In this document: positions 1 through 12,070 of the stretch, piece after piece | Numbering within the stretch: position 1 is the stretch's first letter | Layout: each line of letters starts with the position of its first letter | NCBI GenBank assembly: GCA_922989275.2 | Contig: OV277869.1 | Location: forward strand, 19,230,189-19,294,188 | DNA from: Gari tellinella | Taxonomy: Eukaryota; Mollusca; Bivalvia; Cardiida; Psammobiidae | Length of the DNA stretch: 64,000 nt | Reading direction: 5' to 3' | Position numbers and translations under genes: made by a program | Notes under the pieces: generated by a model | Database searches by the model: none | Told to the model about the DNA's origin: nothing | The model's input: the letters and a program-made list of their open reading frames with translations, nothing else

Positions 1-440
1 CCAGTACTTATTAAACTACCCACGATTCCAAGTAGACTGATTCATGTTTTGGTAACTAACAATATACACAAGTGAACCTAATAACCCACAACAGTTACTT
101 AGTTTTGTAAGAGTTAAAGGCCTCTAAAAATCGATGTACTAACTATTTTTAAAGATAGACAATAAAACCTCTTTATTATGACCACTACTTAAAAAGAAGG
201 TCATTGTACTGGAGCTTAAGAAAATGTGACAGTAAAACAGAAAGCTCTTAAGGAGCTTACCATTTTACTACATGTAGCACATTGTTTTAAGAAGTCATAT
301 GTCGTAAACACCTAATAACTAATATAACAAGTGGTCGTTTTAGAGAGGTTTTACCGTAGTTTTACACTTGGAATTAATAACTGTTTATAAAGGAGCTTTA
401 TGCTTACTTTTAAGGAAATGCATTAAGTATTATATTTTGC
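1..440. other. AT-rich flank, no gene seen
   Basis: No coding signal. A short imperfect palindrome of the AGCTC/GAGCT type sits around 235-265. Otherwise nothing recognised. Confidence 0.5.
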
Positions 441-644
441 TTAACTTTTACCATTGGATTCTTTCATATTTTATATTGGATTAGTCCATTTTTTATCAAA
501 AAATTTTCATTTTCATTTTGTTTTATATTTTTATTCAGCAAACATTGTAGACTCTAATCAGACGCCGCATTATGCGGCGTCTGATCAGAGTCTACACTGT
601 TTGCCTGTGTCCCATATATGGGATCGTGAACACAAATGAGTTAA
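441..644. mobile_element. TTAA-flanked MITE, family C (CCCATTTGCGCC type), diverged
   Basis: Flanked by TTAA on both sides. The central near-perfect hairpin 541-608 is built on TAGACTCT-GATCAGACGCCGCA. The right end has the conserved 'CCCATATATGGGATCGTG' and CACAAATGAG. Same family as 8820-9056, 42050-42275 and 51560-51791. Confidence 0.8.
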
Positions 645-739
645 AATATATCAGTGAATGGCATAAATATACATCGTCTACTGGAATATAATAATTAACT
701 TTGATCTTACATGTACATGTATTTAAATTTGACAAATTA

Positions 740-925
740 TTATTATGGGAGGCAAACAGTTTGGATCCAGATGATACGCCGTGTTACGCGATCTGGATCC
801 AAGTTGTTTTCCAAAATAAGCCAAGTCACGCTTAGCATGAGAATGGTCAATACAAACTGACTGTGTTTAATGGTCAATACAAACTGACTGTGTTTAATGG
901 TCAATACAAACTGACTGTGTTTCCA
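740..925. repeat. Hairpin core fragment plus 27-bp tandem repeat
   Basis: A GGATCC-type hairpin core (about 752-820) is followed by three exact head-to-tail copies of a 27-bp unit (842-922) beginning AATGGTCAATACAAACTGAC. No gene. Confidence 0.8.
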
Positions 926-991
926 AACAACTAAACGTTTCCACATAAAACTTCATCGTCATGTAGCAGAGAAGACGTTTTTCTTGCACGT

Positions 992-1206
992 TTAACCCTT
1001 TCACTCTCAACGACGCCTTAAAGCGCGTTTGCAACCAGTTTGGCTCCTGATCAGACGCCACGTTACACGGCGTCTGATCAGGACCCAAACTGTTTGGCAC
1101 TCTTATCGATATGTATTAGTTCCTACAACCATGAATTTAAATTTAAAACGTGTATTGCAGACAATAATACTGAAGAAGACGACTATAAAGCGGTGAAGGG
1201 GTAAAC
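992..1206. mobile_element. MITE, family B (CCCTTTCACTGCC type)
   Basis: Left end TTAACCCTTTCACTC, right end near GGTGAAGGGGTAA. Central hairpin 1038-1098 with GATCAGACGCCACG / CGGCGTCTGATC. The right TTAA is degraded. Confidence 0.7.
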
Positions 1207-1529
1207 ATGTCCCGAATAATTGAATCATGAAAGGGTGAAACACAACCGCAGTGTAATAAAGGGTAGTAAATCACTATTTTCTTAAATGTTTTATGATTTA
1301 TTTAAATCTGAGAGACAAACATTTTGGAGATTGATCAGACGCAAAATTACCCGGCGTCTGATCTAGCTCCAAACTGATTGCAGTGTAAATAATTGTTTGA
1401 GCAAATTCTCATTTATTAGGAAAGAAAAGCGTCTTCTCCACTGTATTAATCCGAGGATGTATTGCTGAGCTAAAATGCATAATCCTTGTCTGAAAGGACA
1501 AGATAAATAAGTAAAAATTCTGAATAATT

Positions 1530-2060
1530 ATTTATGTTTTTCGGTGGATTACCACGAAATAGCAGTGGATTATCACTTGGTAATCCACTGCAGTGGATTA
1601 TCACCAATCGCTTTTATTATGAATTTTCCCCGTAGAGCTCCCCAAGAATCGTAGTCAATCGTGTCTTATCGTTAAATTCCGGCAGTCCGATTTGTTGCGA
1701 ACTACTCACCTGAAGAGCACGAATCCAAACTCGGGAGCAACGAAGTAATTCGGATGACGTCAATTCAATAAATAAGTGACGTCATCGTACGGGAATCTGT
1801 TTCGAAAATGTGTTCGATATAAAGTTGGGGCTCAACGTGGGGTAAATCATTTACTTGTCGAACAATTTCGTTTAAAAAGTAGCTTAAAAGCATAAATAAA
1901 TAGAATAATTGTATTTTTCAGTATAAGATCGAATGTAATCCATTGAGTGAACATCACACGTTATATTTTCACTTCGCCACTCGTGAAAATATAACGTCTG
2001 ATGTTCACTCAATGGATTAAATTTCTATCTTATACTGAAAAAAACCCAATTATCCTCTAT
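1530..2060. mobile_element. Foldback element, copy 1
   Basis: Contains a perfect 20-bp palindrome 'TAATCCACTGCAGTGGATTA' near one end and a long inverted repeat (about 1903-1962 against 1985-2055) with apex TTCGCCACTC near the other. An opposite-orientation copy is at 20768-21306. No ORF. It includes several TGACGTCA-like words. Confidence 0.85.
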
Positions 2061-3514
2061 GTAATGTGTTGAATTCGTTTAACTTTTATGTACACTCAAA
2101 TATATTTCGACACATATGCCAATAAAGCTCTTGGAAATATCAATGGATTTCATAATAAAATATAATTTCACAATTGCAATGGTATTTCATGTATAATAGT
2201 CTAGACAAAACAACCCAAACTCTTCACGCAGTAAGTAGAGATATTACATGTAAGCCTTGCCATGACAAAACCAGCCTTATTGCATTGCACCACTGTACAG
2301 ACCAAACAACGTTGTCATCACAAGCTCTGTTTCTGAGTTTGGTCTACACTGTCTGGTCGTTTAATTACATGTACATGATTGACTGTACATACAGCATGTC
2401 TGAACATTACGGGGTGGAATGCACAATGGGGAAGACGTAATTATTTCTCAATAGACACGTGTCTGCTATAAGCCTTATGTCCTTTGCAAACAGTTTGGAG
2501 CCAGATCAGACGCCGGGTAACCCGGCGTCTGATCAGGCTTCAAACTGTTTGCCACTCGAATAAATTGTTCGCAGAAATTGCCAGTCTACATTTAATTGCT
2601 TTACGTTTACGCTTTGTTTCGTCTAGATAGGAAGGAATAACGTCTTCTCCACTGTTACGAAATGGGGAATAGGCACTTGTAACCAGTTCCATTTTGTATA
2701 TGTACGTATAGATGAAATAAGATATGTATAAACTTAACAAACCAAACATAAACTTTATGAAGACAACGTAGTTCAATTAACAATAACATCTTAATTCAGA
2801 AGAACTGTATAGAAATTTGGTTTCAAACATGTCCTCATAAATCTGTGTAAACTGTTTAATCGTAAATACAGTAGAGAAGAAGTGGAACGCAAACGCATTG
2901 AAATAAACTATAGAGAACAACAGCTTCTTGACAGCTCTGACTATTCATTTCAATCAGAGTGGCAAACACTCTGGGGCTTGTTCAGACACCGGCTTACCCA
3001 GCGTCTGATCGGTCTCCTAACTGTTTGCAAGGAAATAATAGCTTTAGCAAAAGCCCGTTTATTCGTAAAAAATAACGTTTTCTTTGTTGTATACATATAT
3101 ATGTGTAGCAGTCCCTTCTTTTTAGGGCAAATGCTTGTCGCTCAACCTTTGGGAAAGGGTTTACATAGGTACATGTTTTGCCCTTTGTCCGTTCATTTTC
3201 TTTGAATAAACTATTGTGTAGTCATTTCACCACCATGAGCGACTCATGTTGACTTTGCAAACGCAATGCACTAAAATATAGAATTTATATCGTTTTCAAA
3301 TTTCTCTTTATTTTGCCTTTAGTAGCAAACAGTTTGAGGCTTGATCAGTCGCCAGTTTTCCGGTGTCTGATCTGGCCCAAAACTGACTCGAAACTATATC
3401 CAACGGGATACTAATGTTAGTGTATGCACGTTTAGCGGGCAATACTGTCTATGCCACTGCATAAAACTAACGGGTGCACATTCAAGTTGAGTGCATTCAT
3501 TTAGGTGTTTGAGT
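2061..3514. other. 3' flank of the ABCG gene, MITE-rich
   Basis: Family A hairpin cores at 2484-2556 (element end CTTCTCCACTGT about 2660), 2958-3030 (element from about 2870) and 3326-3391. No coding signal on either strand beyond hairpin-spanning chance ORFs. Confidence 0.65.
3307..3312 (-). terminator. Candidate poly(A) signal AATAAA of the ABCG gene
   Basis: Minus-strand AATAAA about 200 bp after the stop codon, the first perfect hexamer I found downstream. Close to a MITE (about 3326-3391), so the true 3' end may differ. Confidence 0.35.
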
Positions 3515-3619
3515 TTAGTTCTTCGACCGTCTTGCCTTTGCAAAGAGAACTATAAAGGCTATCAGTCTGTATCCAACTAGTAGAGCAGTGAGTGCAATGT
3601 AGTCAATTTGTTTGTTGTC
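3515..3619 (-). CDS. ABCG gene exon 20 (last helix and stop)
   Basis: Thirty-four codons and TAA. Acceptor CTTTTTCAG|GAC. Encodes DNKQIDYIALTALLVGYRLI, then AFIVLFAKARRSKN. This is the sixth membrane helix followed by the short basic tail typical of White (KARR). The stop is at 3517-3515. Confidence 0.95.
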   Translation of the reverse strand, partial: DNKQIDYIALTALLVGYRLIAFIVLFAKARRSKN

Positions 3620-6403
3620 CTGAAAAAGAAGTAAACTTTAACAGTTAGAAAACATGTCATAAACAGACATTATAGGTGGGTGTATTGTTTGTGTTACGTT
3701 TCCTGCTTGAGTCTTTCGTATTTATTATAACAAGAAATAAGTGATGAGTTTGTACTCGGGTCAGATGATTCTTGATCTTACCTGTTTGTTTTACAGTAGA
3801 GATTTTATTATTCACCAACGAACTTGGTGATGCTAAAACAATGATATCCATTGCAAACAGTTTGTAGCCAGATCAGACAGCGGGTAACCCGGTGTTAGAT
3901 CAGGCTCCAAACTGTTTGCCATTTAGATTAAAATAAAATGTTAGAAGAACCAAATATAGTTAATGATTGGTTTTTTCTTATTGTATTTACAAGATACATG
4001 TATTGCTAAATGACGAACATCGTAGAAAGCTTCGTTTGGTAAATAATCTAATTTAAAAAACAAACATTATCTGGGAAGCTCGTAAAGCGGAAATCTATAG
4101 CGTAGATGATCAGGTCAAAATTGTTATCACAAGCTGTCAATCTTGTACCAAAAGACCATCTAATAGATAACTAACGGTGATCACTTTTTGTTGTCTAAAA
4201 GTAAGTTGTGAGTAACGATGATTTTTTTACTTTAAGTTACTGGAGGAATTAAGAACTATTATATTTTATCAAATGGTAATACATGGATACATGTAAGAAG
4301 TCGCAATTCGCGGCGTCTCGTTAGGATTGGAACTGTTTGCTGTAACATAACAAAATACGGTATCTTTATCTTGCAGTGTTTTTAAATCATCCTTGTATAT
4401 CTATAATGTAATGTTCCAGTTATCACAAAAAGTAGTTCATTACAATACCAATGTCCGTGTGGGTGGTAGAGGTATAAATATACTTACAGCATCGAAGTTA
4501 AGGTAACTAATGACTGAATCTCCGGTGGGAAATAAGCATTTACTGTTACATGTCATATTTTGCATGGGCTCAGGGCATGCTGTAACACAAAACAACTATT
4601 AAATGTTAAGCTTTCACCATGATCAACGCTTTTCATCTGCAAACTATAATACATGACAATGACCTATTCCTTTTACTGCCAGCTGCGACTACCAACGCAT
4701 TTGCACATGCTTTTACCAAGTAATTTAGAAGTTAGTAACATACCAGAGGTTTAGCGTGAAACAATTCTAATGCCAATTTTAAACACAGGACTTTGTAAAG
4801 AAAATATTGAGATAATGCTGAAACAGTTTAACCCACTAGCGTCTATCATTCACAAAAGTCGCCATTAGTACACCGTAAAGACGCTGATGAAACACCAACA
4901 TTTACGACGGCTCGTCATTATCTGCACGCTTTACAACTCTCTACTTGTATGTTAATGGTCAACTGTATGGACATACGTTACAGTTTTTAGATCATCCTTC
5001 TATACTGACATATTCCCTCAAGCTCATACTTTTATAATTATATCTAGGATATACATGCGTTTATAAAAATCTTTAAATCTAGCCGTCATTCAAATAAATA
5101 AAACTGTTCCTAATTTAGCTAATACAGCGGAGAAGACGTAACTCTTTTCACGTTTACGCTCAAACTGTTTGCCACTCACATTAAACTAGGCTGCGTTTGT
5201 GTTTCGTTTGCGTTTAAACGGGAATAAATAACGTCATCTCTACTGTAGGTAGTGTTCATGACATATCGGTGTTTAACCCTTTACACCATTAGTCATATGT
5301 GCCCACTTAAAGCAAAAGGTAATGTTACTTGATCAATAACTTCAATATTATACGTGAAAAATTGCAAGTGTGATATATTATTCTAAAGAACAATTCTACA
5401 CGATGGTATGATGCACAATTTATTTCATACATCGATAAGTAACAACATGAACCTAAGTGACCCCTACTCGAGGACACTATAACATATCACTTTTCAGACA
5501 TTACTTTTGGACGTAGTACATGTACCTTCTTAAAAGGTATAATTTCTTAAAACAAAATTGAAATATATCAGTTTATGTCTGAAATCTAATGTTAATAAAA
5601 TTCCATTTCAACTGAAAGGGTTAACTTTATTAAATCTCAACTTATCAAAAATAACATTTCTTAATTTGCTAATGACAAAAGTAGACATGTATTTTCGAAC
5701 GCCATAAACAATTTCTGGATCAATATATGTACATTTGGATTTAAAAAACAAACAAATCTACTTCAATGGCTTCAATTATAGCATGGTTTAATATAAAAAA
5801 ATGTCTTTGAGCTTTCACAAACTAATTTTATACATACAATGTAACAGTAGTTTAATTTTTTTATGATATTTTCAGTACGAGTTCAGTATTAGCTAAATTT
5901 GTATATTAAACTATACTTGTAGTGTGTGCATAATTGTCTGGTGTTATTTGATAGAAAGTTTCATAAATTTATTCGAACTAATAAAGCCCCAATTATAGTT
6001 ATATTACCAAATTTTGTCACAAATTACCTCAACAATAAACAAAAAGCTCTAGTGCCTTGGAGTAGGGGTAATTTAATTCGTGGTGATCCTTAAAATGACA
6101 TATTACACATGCATTTTGCACGTTCTATAGCGAGGTTATTGATCAAGTAACATTTACATTTTTGAAACACCCTCATTTTTTCTTCAGTGGATAATTAAAT
6201 TGAATGCACTGAAAGGCGATTCTATGTGAGAAAGGGTTAAATGCAAACATGACAGAAGCAAGAAGAACTCTTCTTCTATCCGACCAGGTGTCTTGCGACT
6301 ACATGTATACAGTTTGTCTCTGCGAACTATGAAGAAAAGACGGAGACGTCAGAATGTATGTTATAAAGGGCATAAGGTTTGTACGAAATAAGCGGAAACT
6401 TAC
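3620..6403 (-). other. Introns 18 and 19 of the ABCG gene
   Basis: Apart from exon 19 this holds a hairpin core at 3853-3921 and half MITE ends about 5125-5250 (AACGCAAACG and AATAACGTC motifs). The rest (about 5250-6400) is AT-rich sequence where I recognise nothing. Confidence 0.6.
4488..4579 (-). CDS. ABCG gene exon 19 (extracellular loop)
   Basis: Residues 659-689: TCPEPMQNMTCNSKCLFPTG, then DSVISYLNFDA. Acceptor GTGTTACAG|CAT, donor GATGCT|GTAAGT. Three cysteines (660, 669, 673) suit the disulphides of the ABCG extracellular loop. NMT at 666-668 is a glycosylation sequon. TGDxVxxxLNF is a family signature. Confidence 0.93.
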
Positions 6404-6504
6404 TGATATTGTTAATATTTTCCCACTGGTTCAAAGCGAGAAGCTCGTTGGAATATTTGAACCAGGATAAATACTCCATCCAGATGAAATACTTTGGAAT
6501 GGAG
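6404..6504 (-). CDS. ABCG gene exon 18 (re-entrant/extracellular loop start)
   Basis: Encodes DSIPKYFIWMEYLSWFKYSN, then ELLALNQWENINNI. Acceptor TTTTCAG|CTC, donor ATCA|GTAAGT. IP-x-Y-x-W-x-x-YLSWF-x-Y-x-NE and NQW are diagnostic of White/ABCG1-type proteins. The next exon completes an N-glycosylation sequon NIT at 657-659. Confidence 0.96.
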
Positions 6505-6989
6505 CTGAAAATAACAAACACACAAATATAAAAATATTACTTAAAGAATGATTCATTCATTCTGAATTCCAATATGCCACCTAAAATATTGCAAATGAAA
6601 CATTTATAAATCAGAGAAAATCCAATTCAGAAGCTCAACAAATCTAATGTTTTAGCGATACAAGTCATTGAAAAAAATTACAATTGAGAATTTTTCGTCA
6701 AAATATCTGCATCACTCAGAATTTCGTCCAGTTGCGGTTTTGAAGAAAAGAAAAATCTGAAAGACAACTTTATCTGAGTTTAGATGAGGGAGTGTTTCAA
6801 AAACTAAAATATTTATTTCTGCATTAAACCCTATGGTGTAGTACACCCTAAGGTCTCGCCCAAAGATTTGGTGCTGAATCGAGCAACATTAGTTGGGTTA
6901 GATCATATTACTCACTCTAATCGGGACGTCATGGCAGCTGTCTTTAGCTTTTTATAGACATGTATTAATATCAAATTTACAACATTCAA

Positions 6990-7115
6990 TCAAACACAGA
7001 GATACTGAGACAGAGATACAGAGAAACAGAGAGATACAGAGAGAGAGAGACAGAGAGAGAGAGACAGAGAGAGAGAGAAAGAGAGAGATATATAGATAGA
7101 GAGAGAGAGAGAGAG
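6990..7115. repeat. GA-rich microsatellite in intron 17
   Basis: Imperfect (GA)n, (GAGACA)n and GATA runs about 50 bp downstream of the exon 17 donor on the gene strand (where it reads as TC-rich). Confidence 0.9.
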
Positions 7116-7163
7116 TATTTCAATACCCAGGCATAGATGTGTTAAAAATTTCAAAACACTTAC

Positions 7164-7269
7164 TCTGCGTTTAGGAAGAACCCTCCAAACATTAACAAGG
7201 GGATCATGAGTGGTGGAGCTACGGCCAGGGCTGTGGTGACGGAATTAGCAGCCGCGGATACAATATAAC
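7164..7269 (-). CDS. ABCG gene exon 17 (membrane helix)
   Basis: Encodes GYIVSAAANSVTTALAVAPP, then LMIPLLMFGGFFLNA. Acceptor GTTCGCAG|GTT, donor GCAGA|GTAAGT. The P-P-LMIPLLMFGGFF run is the conserved ABCG helix 5 ending at the start of the large extracellular loop. A GA-rich microsatellite lies about 50 bp into the next intron. Confidence 0.95.
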
Positions 7270-7627
7270 CTGCGAACATAATATGGAGCGAAAATTAACC
7301 ATCGTAGAAAATTACGTTTATAAACTTCTCATAAAATTGGAGAAAAGGACAGCTTTCAAAAAAATATGTCGATTTGTTGTTACCTGAGTGGCAAACAGTT
7401 TTAATCAAACCGCTTGACCAGGCGTATTATCTGCTTCCACGGTGTTTAAAATGGAAGTACGTGTATATGTAGTAATTGGTTTATCACAAACAGTATTTCC
7501 AGGTTATATTATATAAATCAGCTTATCAGGACCAGGACTTAATACCATTTGTAATGATGCCGGGTATAATTTTTTTAACTACACTTGGTTTTACATGTAC
7601 TTTCCATAGTTATATCACTCTACTTAC

Positions 7628-7705
7628 CAAATGACACTGCTGTGTTGGCCGTTAACACCAAAATGCCGACAAAAATGAAGAAAGCTTCTGCTGTTGAGTA
7701 TAGAC
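7628..7705 (-). CDS. ABCG gene exon 16 (membrane helix)
   Basis: Seventy-eight nt, phase 1 at both ends. Encodes GLYSTAEAFFIFVGILVLTA, then NTAVSF. Acceptor ATTTACAG|GTC, donor TTTG|GTAAGT. A strongly hydrophobic helix with the TANTA pattern of ABCG helix 4. Confidence 0.93.
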
Positions 7706-7814
7706 CTGTAAATAAAATACAATGACGCTCATTTCCTCATTAATTTCCTAAATGCATAAATTCCAGTTTCCAATTCAGTCTAGTCCTTTATTGATTACAT
7801 GTATGCAATATATT

Positions 7815-8460
7815 GCAAACATAGCAAACGGCGCAGACCATGATCAGAGGGTTTCTTTAAGAGCCCTTAGATCAGGGTATACACTGTTTGCATAGGCTAA
7901 TTGAACTATTTACATGTACGCCATTTGTCAATGACAATTGTACTCGTTGCTAGTGTTCAATGGGTTAATATGTCCCTGTAGAGAAGTAGTCGACAAGAGA
8001 GCTTTGTTGTGTTGTCAATCGAAACAATTGCACATGTTTCCACGACGGGCATACATTAGAATACATACGTCTGTCGGTACTTCTTTAACAATTTCCATTA
8101 CAGCGGAGAAGTCGTTACCCTTTCCGAGTTTACATTAAAACTAATATTTCCAGTGCAAGCAAATTGGAGCCAGATCAGGCGCCGGGTGAACCGGCATCTG
8201 ATCAGGCCCCAATCTGTTTGCCACTCATATTAAAATGAATGGTCAAAACTATCAACAAGTTGTCAATTTCTAACTTTTATTGGAACGCGCTTGCATTTCG
8301 TTTGCGTTTAAACGGGAAATATTACGTATTCACGACTGTATGGCCTAATAGACCGTTTAACCAATTGTTCCTAGTATTAAAAGTAGGTGATCCCTTTCAG
8401 AAGGTTGGGAGAGGATCTTTCTGCTTTACTTTTAACCTGCTTTATGATTCCAGGTGCTAG
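7815..8460. repeat. Intron 15: several hairpin MITE remnants
   Basis: A variant hairpin with GATCAGAGGG/CCCTTAGATC at 7826-7892. A family A element about 8098-8345 has its hairpin core at 8151-8222 and AAACGGGAAA subterminal DNA. A pyrimidine-type palindrome (CTGCTTTACTTTTAACCTGC) lies at 8377-8445. Confidence 0.65.
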
Positions 8461-8774
8461 GATAAAGAATTTTTTCTTATGTTACATATAGATAACTGTA
8501 TTAAGTTAATGTATAAAGTGGAGTTATATTCTTCCGTGGAGGAAAACAATAAAGGCTTAAAAAGGCAAACCTATAGGGTAATGCTTTTATCATTAGTCTG
8601 CTTTTACTTTTAAAATTTAAATGTTATGTGTGTTTGACTTATGGAACTTATAAATGAGTTTTGGGATTAATAAGACATCGCGATAAGTGGCGTCCGATCA
8701 GCATCCACACTGTTTGGAAATGTCAGTTTCGTCGGCCTGTCGGTGAAAGGGTTAATGTAATCATTGTTTTTGCA

Positions 8775-9214
8775 TACAGTGGAGGAGACGTCATTCTTTC
8801 ACAATATACGTGTTTGTGTTTAACTCATTTGTGCCCACGATCACATATACAGGTATGGGACACAGGCAAACAGTGTAGACTCTGATCAGACGCCGAATTA
8901 TGCGGCGTCTGATCACAGTCTACACTGTTTGCTGATAGGAATATCAGTATAAAACAAAATGAAAATGAAAATTTTGACCAGGCATCCCTTTGGGAAAAGA
9001 AATGGACTGATCCAATATTTAAACATGGAAAAATCCACTGGGCGTAAATGAGTTAATCAATTATATCAATTGCAAACAGCCTGAAACTTGTTCATGGACC
9101 AAACAGTTGGCTTCTCAGTTTAAAATATATAGGTAAAATAATTTTGTACATTCCAGTGAAATGTGTTTGCGTTTCGTTTGCGTTTAAACTAGAAAGAATA
9201 ACGTCTTTTGCACG
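8775..9214. mobile_element. Family A MITE interrupted by a family C MITE
   Basis: Left end ACAGTGGAGGAGACG at 8776, right end AAGAATAACGTCTTTTGCAC ending about 9214. A TTAA-flanked family C element occupies 8820-9056. The outer element's right end abuts the exon 15 donor (9222-9221). Confidence 0.7.
8820..9056. mobile_element. TTAA-flanked MITE, family C (nested)
   Basis: TTAACTCATTTGTGCCC left end and GGCGTAAATGAGTTAA right end with TTAA on both sides. Central hairpin 8868-8935 with TAGACTCTGATCAGACGCCG. Opposite orientation to the copy at 42050. Confidence 0.85.
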
Positions 9215-9222
9215 GTGCTTAC

Positions 9223-9280
9223 CAACCATCCAGTAGCATATGCCTGCGAAAATACACGGAATTAGTATAACACCGGGAAG
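9223..9280 (-). CDS. ABCG gene exon 15 (membrane helix)
   Basis: A 58-nt exon. Acceptor TGTTTTTCAG|CTT, donor GGTTG|GTAAGC. Encodes LPGVILIPCIFAGICYWMV, a hydrophobic helix matching the LP...YWMIG segment of White. The end of an ACAGTGG-type MITE lies only about 8 bp from the exon's 3' edge, just past the donor. Confidence 0.93.
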
Positions 9281-10062
9281 CTGAAAAACAACAAGAATAA
9301 CATAGCACACACACATTATAAACATGTTCAACATCCATAGTTTCTCTCAAGTACCTGCCATTTCGTCATTCAACCCTGAAACCCAATTTTCGATTTAACT
9401 AATTTCTGACTAATGTTATTTGAACACTATATTGCAAAACGATAAACACTGGATCAGAGGGCACCTGCAGGAATTCGCTGAGGATTGGACAGCTGTACTT
9501 TTCATGGGTACAGTAAATTGTTTGGTTCTGACGAGTAAACTCGCTTGATTGTCTTAATATATGTGGTTGTTTGACCAATTGAAACGCTAATAACGCCCTT
9601 ACGCGATATTTAGAAAAAATAGTAGACATTGCTCCCTCTCTACAACAACACCCAGTTGGAGAAAAATAGTGTGAGTGTTGTTCGGATGGAGTTGCTGTAG
9701 GGAGGGACACTTACATGTAAAACGGCGTCTGATCTGGATTCAAACTGTTTGTCACTCATCATTATATTTGTTTAAATTTCCAACTTTCAGAACAAACAGC
9801 AGACGACGTTTTTAACGCAAAACGCAGACGATATTGCAGCAGTGAAAGAGTTAGGCATAACTGTCTTGTTTTGAGAAGAGCAGCAACCATTGTAGTACGG
9901 ATGCAATCGTTGTTGGCAGGGTTGTTATAGGGAGGGGCACGGTATCATCATAAACAATGTGTACGAATCTAAATCTTGTATTTGCCTAAAAACTGTCTCT
10001 CATGACTCAATTTTGAGTGGTTTTGTATCTATTCATCTCTTGTATATATGTATGTACATGTA

Positions 10063-10312
10063 TACAGTGGACAATACGCTTTTCCTACCCAATAAACGCG
10101 TTTACGCCAAAACTATTTTTACATCGCAAACAGTTTCGAGCCAGATCAGATGCCGGTTAACCCGGCGTCTGATCAGCATCCAAACTGTTTGTCACACATA
10201 TTAAAATGAACATTCAGACTTGTTTAAAACTTGTCATTTTCAACATTTTATTGCAATGCGTTTGCATTTTGTTTACATTTAAACGGGAAAGAATAGAGTC
10301 TTCTCCACTGTA
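10063..10312. mobile_element. Family A MITE, full length
   Basis: Starts TACAGTGGACAATACGC, ends CTTCTCCACTGTA; 250 bp. Hairpin core 10125-10195 (GGTTAACCCGG apex). Subterminal AAACGCG and GCGTTTGC words. TA flanks fit a TA target duplication. Confidence 0.85.
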
Positions 10313-10702
10313 AATGTACGAAGTTGAGATACAAATAAAACAATGATCGGTCTGTAAGTAGACGAAAGCTCCGGGTACAGTGAAGAAGTGTTTATCAATT
10401 CCACAAAGACGCTTTTTATGATAAAACAGTTGCGTCCAAAACAGTTCAGATCAGACGCCGCGTCACCCGGTGTCTGTTGGTACTCCGTGCTGTTTGCCAC
10501 TCTAATTCAAATGAATCGTTAGAAATTTCTAAATATTGACATATTTACATTTTATTGCAAAACGTTTGCGTCCCCTTTGTATTTAGCGGGAAAGAGTAAA
10601 ATCCTCTCCACTGACCACTGCACACGTTCAATACCGTAAGTGTAAGTGTTTAAACAGTTTTAAAAATCTCTCGACTAGCACCTCAGTGTTTTGATTTCTT
10701 AC

Positions 10703-10795
10703 CTCTGCTAGGCACTTGCAGAAGAAGTAGATGTCGACTCGGTACAGACCAATTCCATACTCTCGCAAAAATATTGGAACTTCAACTGGAAATGA
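10703..10795 (-). CDS. ABCG gene exon 14
   Basis: Thirty-one codons, phase 0 at both ends: SFPVEVPIFLREYGIGLYRV, then DIYFFCKCLAE. Acceptor TGTTTCAG|TCA, donor GCAGAG|GTAAGA. The PVFLRE-like block and LYR-x-D-x-Y-F-x-K are conserved ABCG intracellular-loop residues. It can join either copy of exon 13 in frame. Confidence 0.95.
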
Positions 10796-11096
10796 CTGAA
10801 ACAGAAAACATTATTAACCACTTAATACATTCTGCCCAGAAACATCAAATGAGCAACTCCAGATTCAAATAAAGTCTAGTTAACTTTTAACAATAAATGA
10901 ACGTTTTAGCAATATATAATAAAGGACAAGCAAATACAATTATTAATCGATGTCCACACTTACTTAATTCATAACTAAAAGGAAATAAAACGGAAACAAA
11001 CTAAAAGTCACAACCTTATGAGCTGCGATAATGGCATTTGCTTGACGAAATTAATATTATTTCATTATCAACCACATACATGTATACTATACAGGG

Positions 11097-11336
11097 GCCC
11101 GTTTCATAAAACTTCGTACAACAAAAACGATCGTAAGTCAAAACTTTAAAATCCATTTAATTTCTGATTTCTCTATCTAATCCTGTTTTGTGATATCTCT
11201 TTGGAATCGTCTTTTCAAGACGATTCCAAAAATATGTCACAATACAGGATTAGATAGAGAAATGAATAATAATTGAGACTTTTATAATCTGACTAACGAC
11301 AAAATTTGTCATACGAAGTTTTATGAAACGGGCCCG
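11097..11336. mobile_element. GGGCCCGTTTCATAAA-ended MITE
   Basis: Terminal inverted repeats GGGCCCGTTTCATAAAACTT at both ends, about 240 bp, with a second long internal inverted repeat (CTCTATCTAATCCTG / CAGGATTAGATAGAG) meeting at AAGACGATTCC. Elements with this end are widespread in animals. No ORF. Confidence 0.9.
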
Positions 11337-11597
11337 CAGAAACCTAATTTAGAACACGCATCAAAGCATGTTGTTCACAAACATAGACATACAGTCAGCA
11401 AACTCACTAACTGTGAAGACTACCCTGCTGCTAGTTCATATGAAATGTTCTGCTGTATGGACAAACACGGCTTTAACTCACCCTTGTTCACATATATATA
11501 TACATGACATTTTCCAGTGAGCACATAGGGAACATTTATTGAAATATCGAGGCAATATCAAGTCAGAGTGAGTACACATCAAACGCTAGACACTTGC

Positions 11598-11814
11598 TTA
11601 ACCCCTTCACTGCCGTGACGTCATCAAATTGAAACAATTGTCGTCTGCTTTTATTTCTTAAATTTTAATTTTTCCTATTTCTACTGAAGAAATATTGAAA
11701 TGATTGTCAAACAGTTCGGATTCTGATCAGACGCCGCGCAACGCGGCGTCTGATCAGGATCCAAACTGTTTGCAAATAACTCTTGTGCTCGGGGTAAGGC
11801 AGTGAAGGGGTTAA
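11598..11814. mobile_element. Family B MITE, full length, TTAA target duplication
   Basis: TTAA on both sides, ends CCCCTTCACTGCC / GGCAGTGAAGGGG, hairpin 11708-11774 with GATCAGACGCCGCGCAACGC apex. 'GTCGTCTGC' lies subterminally. Type example of the family in this window. Confidence 0.9.
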
Positions 11815-11849
11815 AAGTGATATCAATTGCACTTGAAAAATACCATATG

Positions 11850-12070
11850 TCCTACAACGGAGAACACGTGAAACGAAATGCAAATGCATTGCAATTAAAC
11901 GTAGAAAAAGGCAACCTTTTAAAACCTAGACTATTAATTTTAATTTTAATGGTAAACAGTTTAGAACCAGATCAGATCCCGGGTTACCAGGCGTCTGAGC
12001 TGCCCCCAAACTATTTGCAAGGAAAATAATAGTTTAAGCGTAAACGATTTTATTTGGAAAGAATAACGTA
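11850..12070. mobile_element. Family A MITE, diverged
   Basis: AACGAAATGCAAATGC subterminal words at about 11871, hairpin core 11950-12020 with a decayed stem, right end TTTGGAAAGAATAACG at 12053-12068. Confidence 0.6.
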
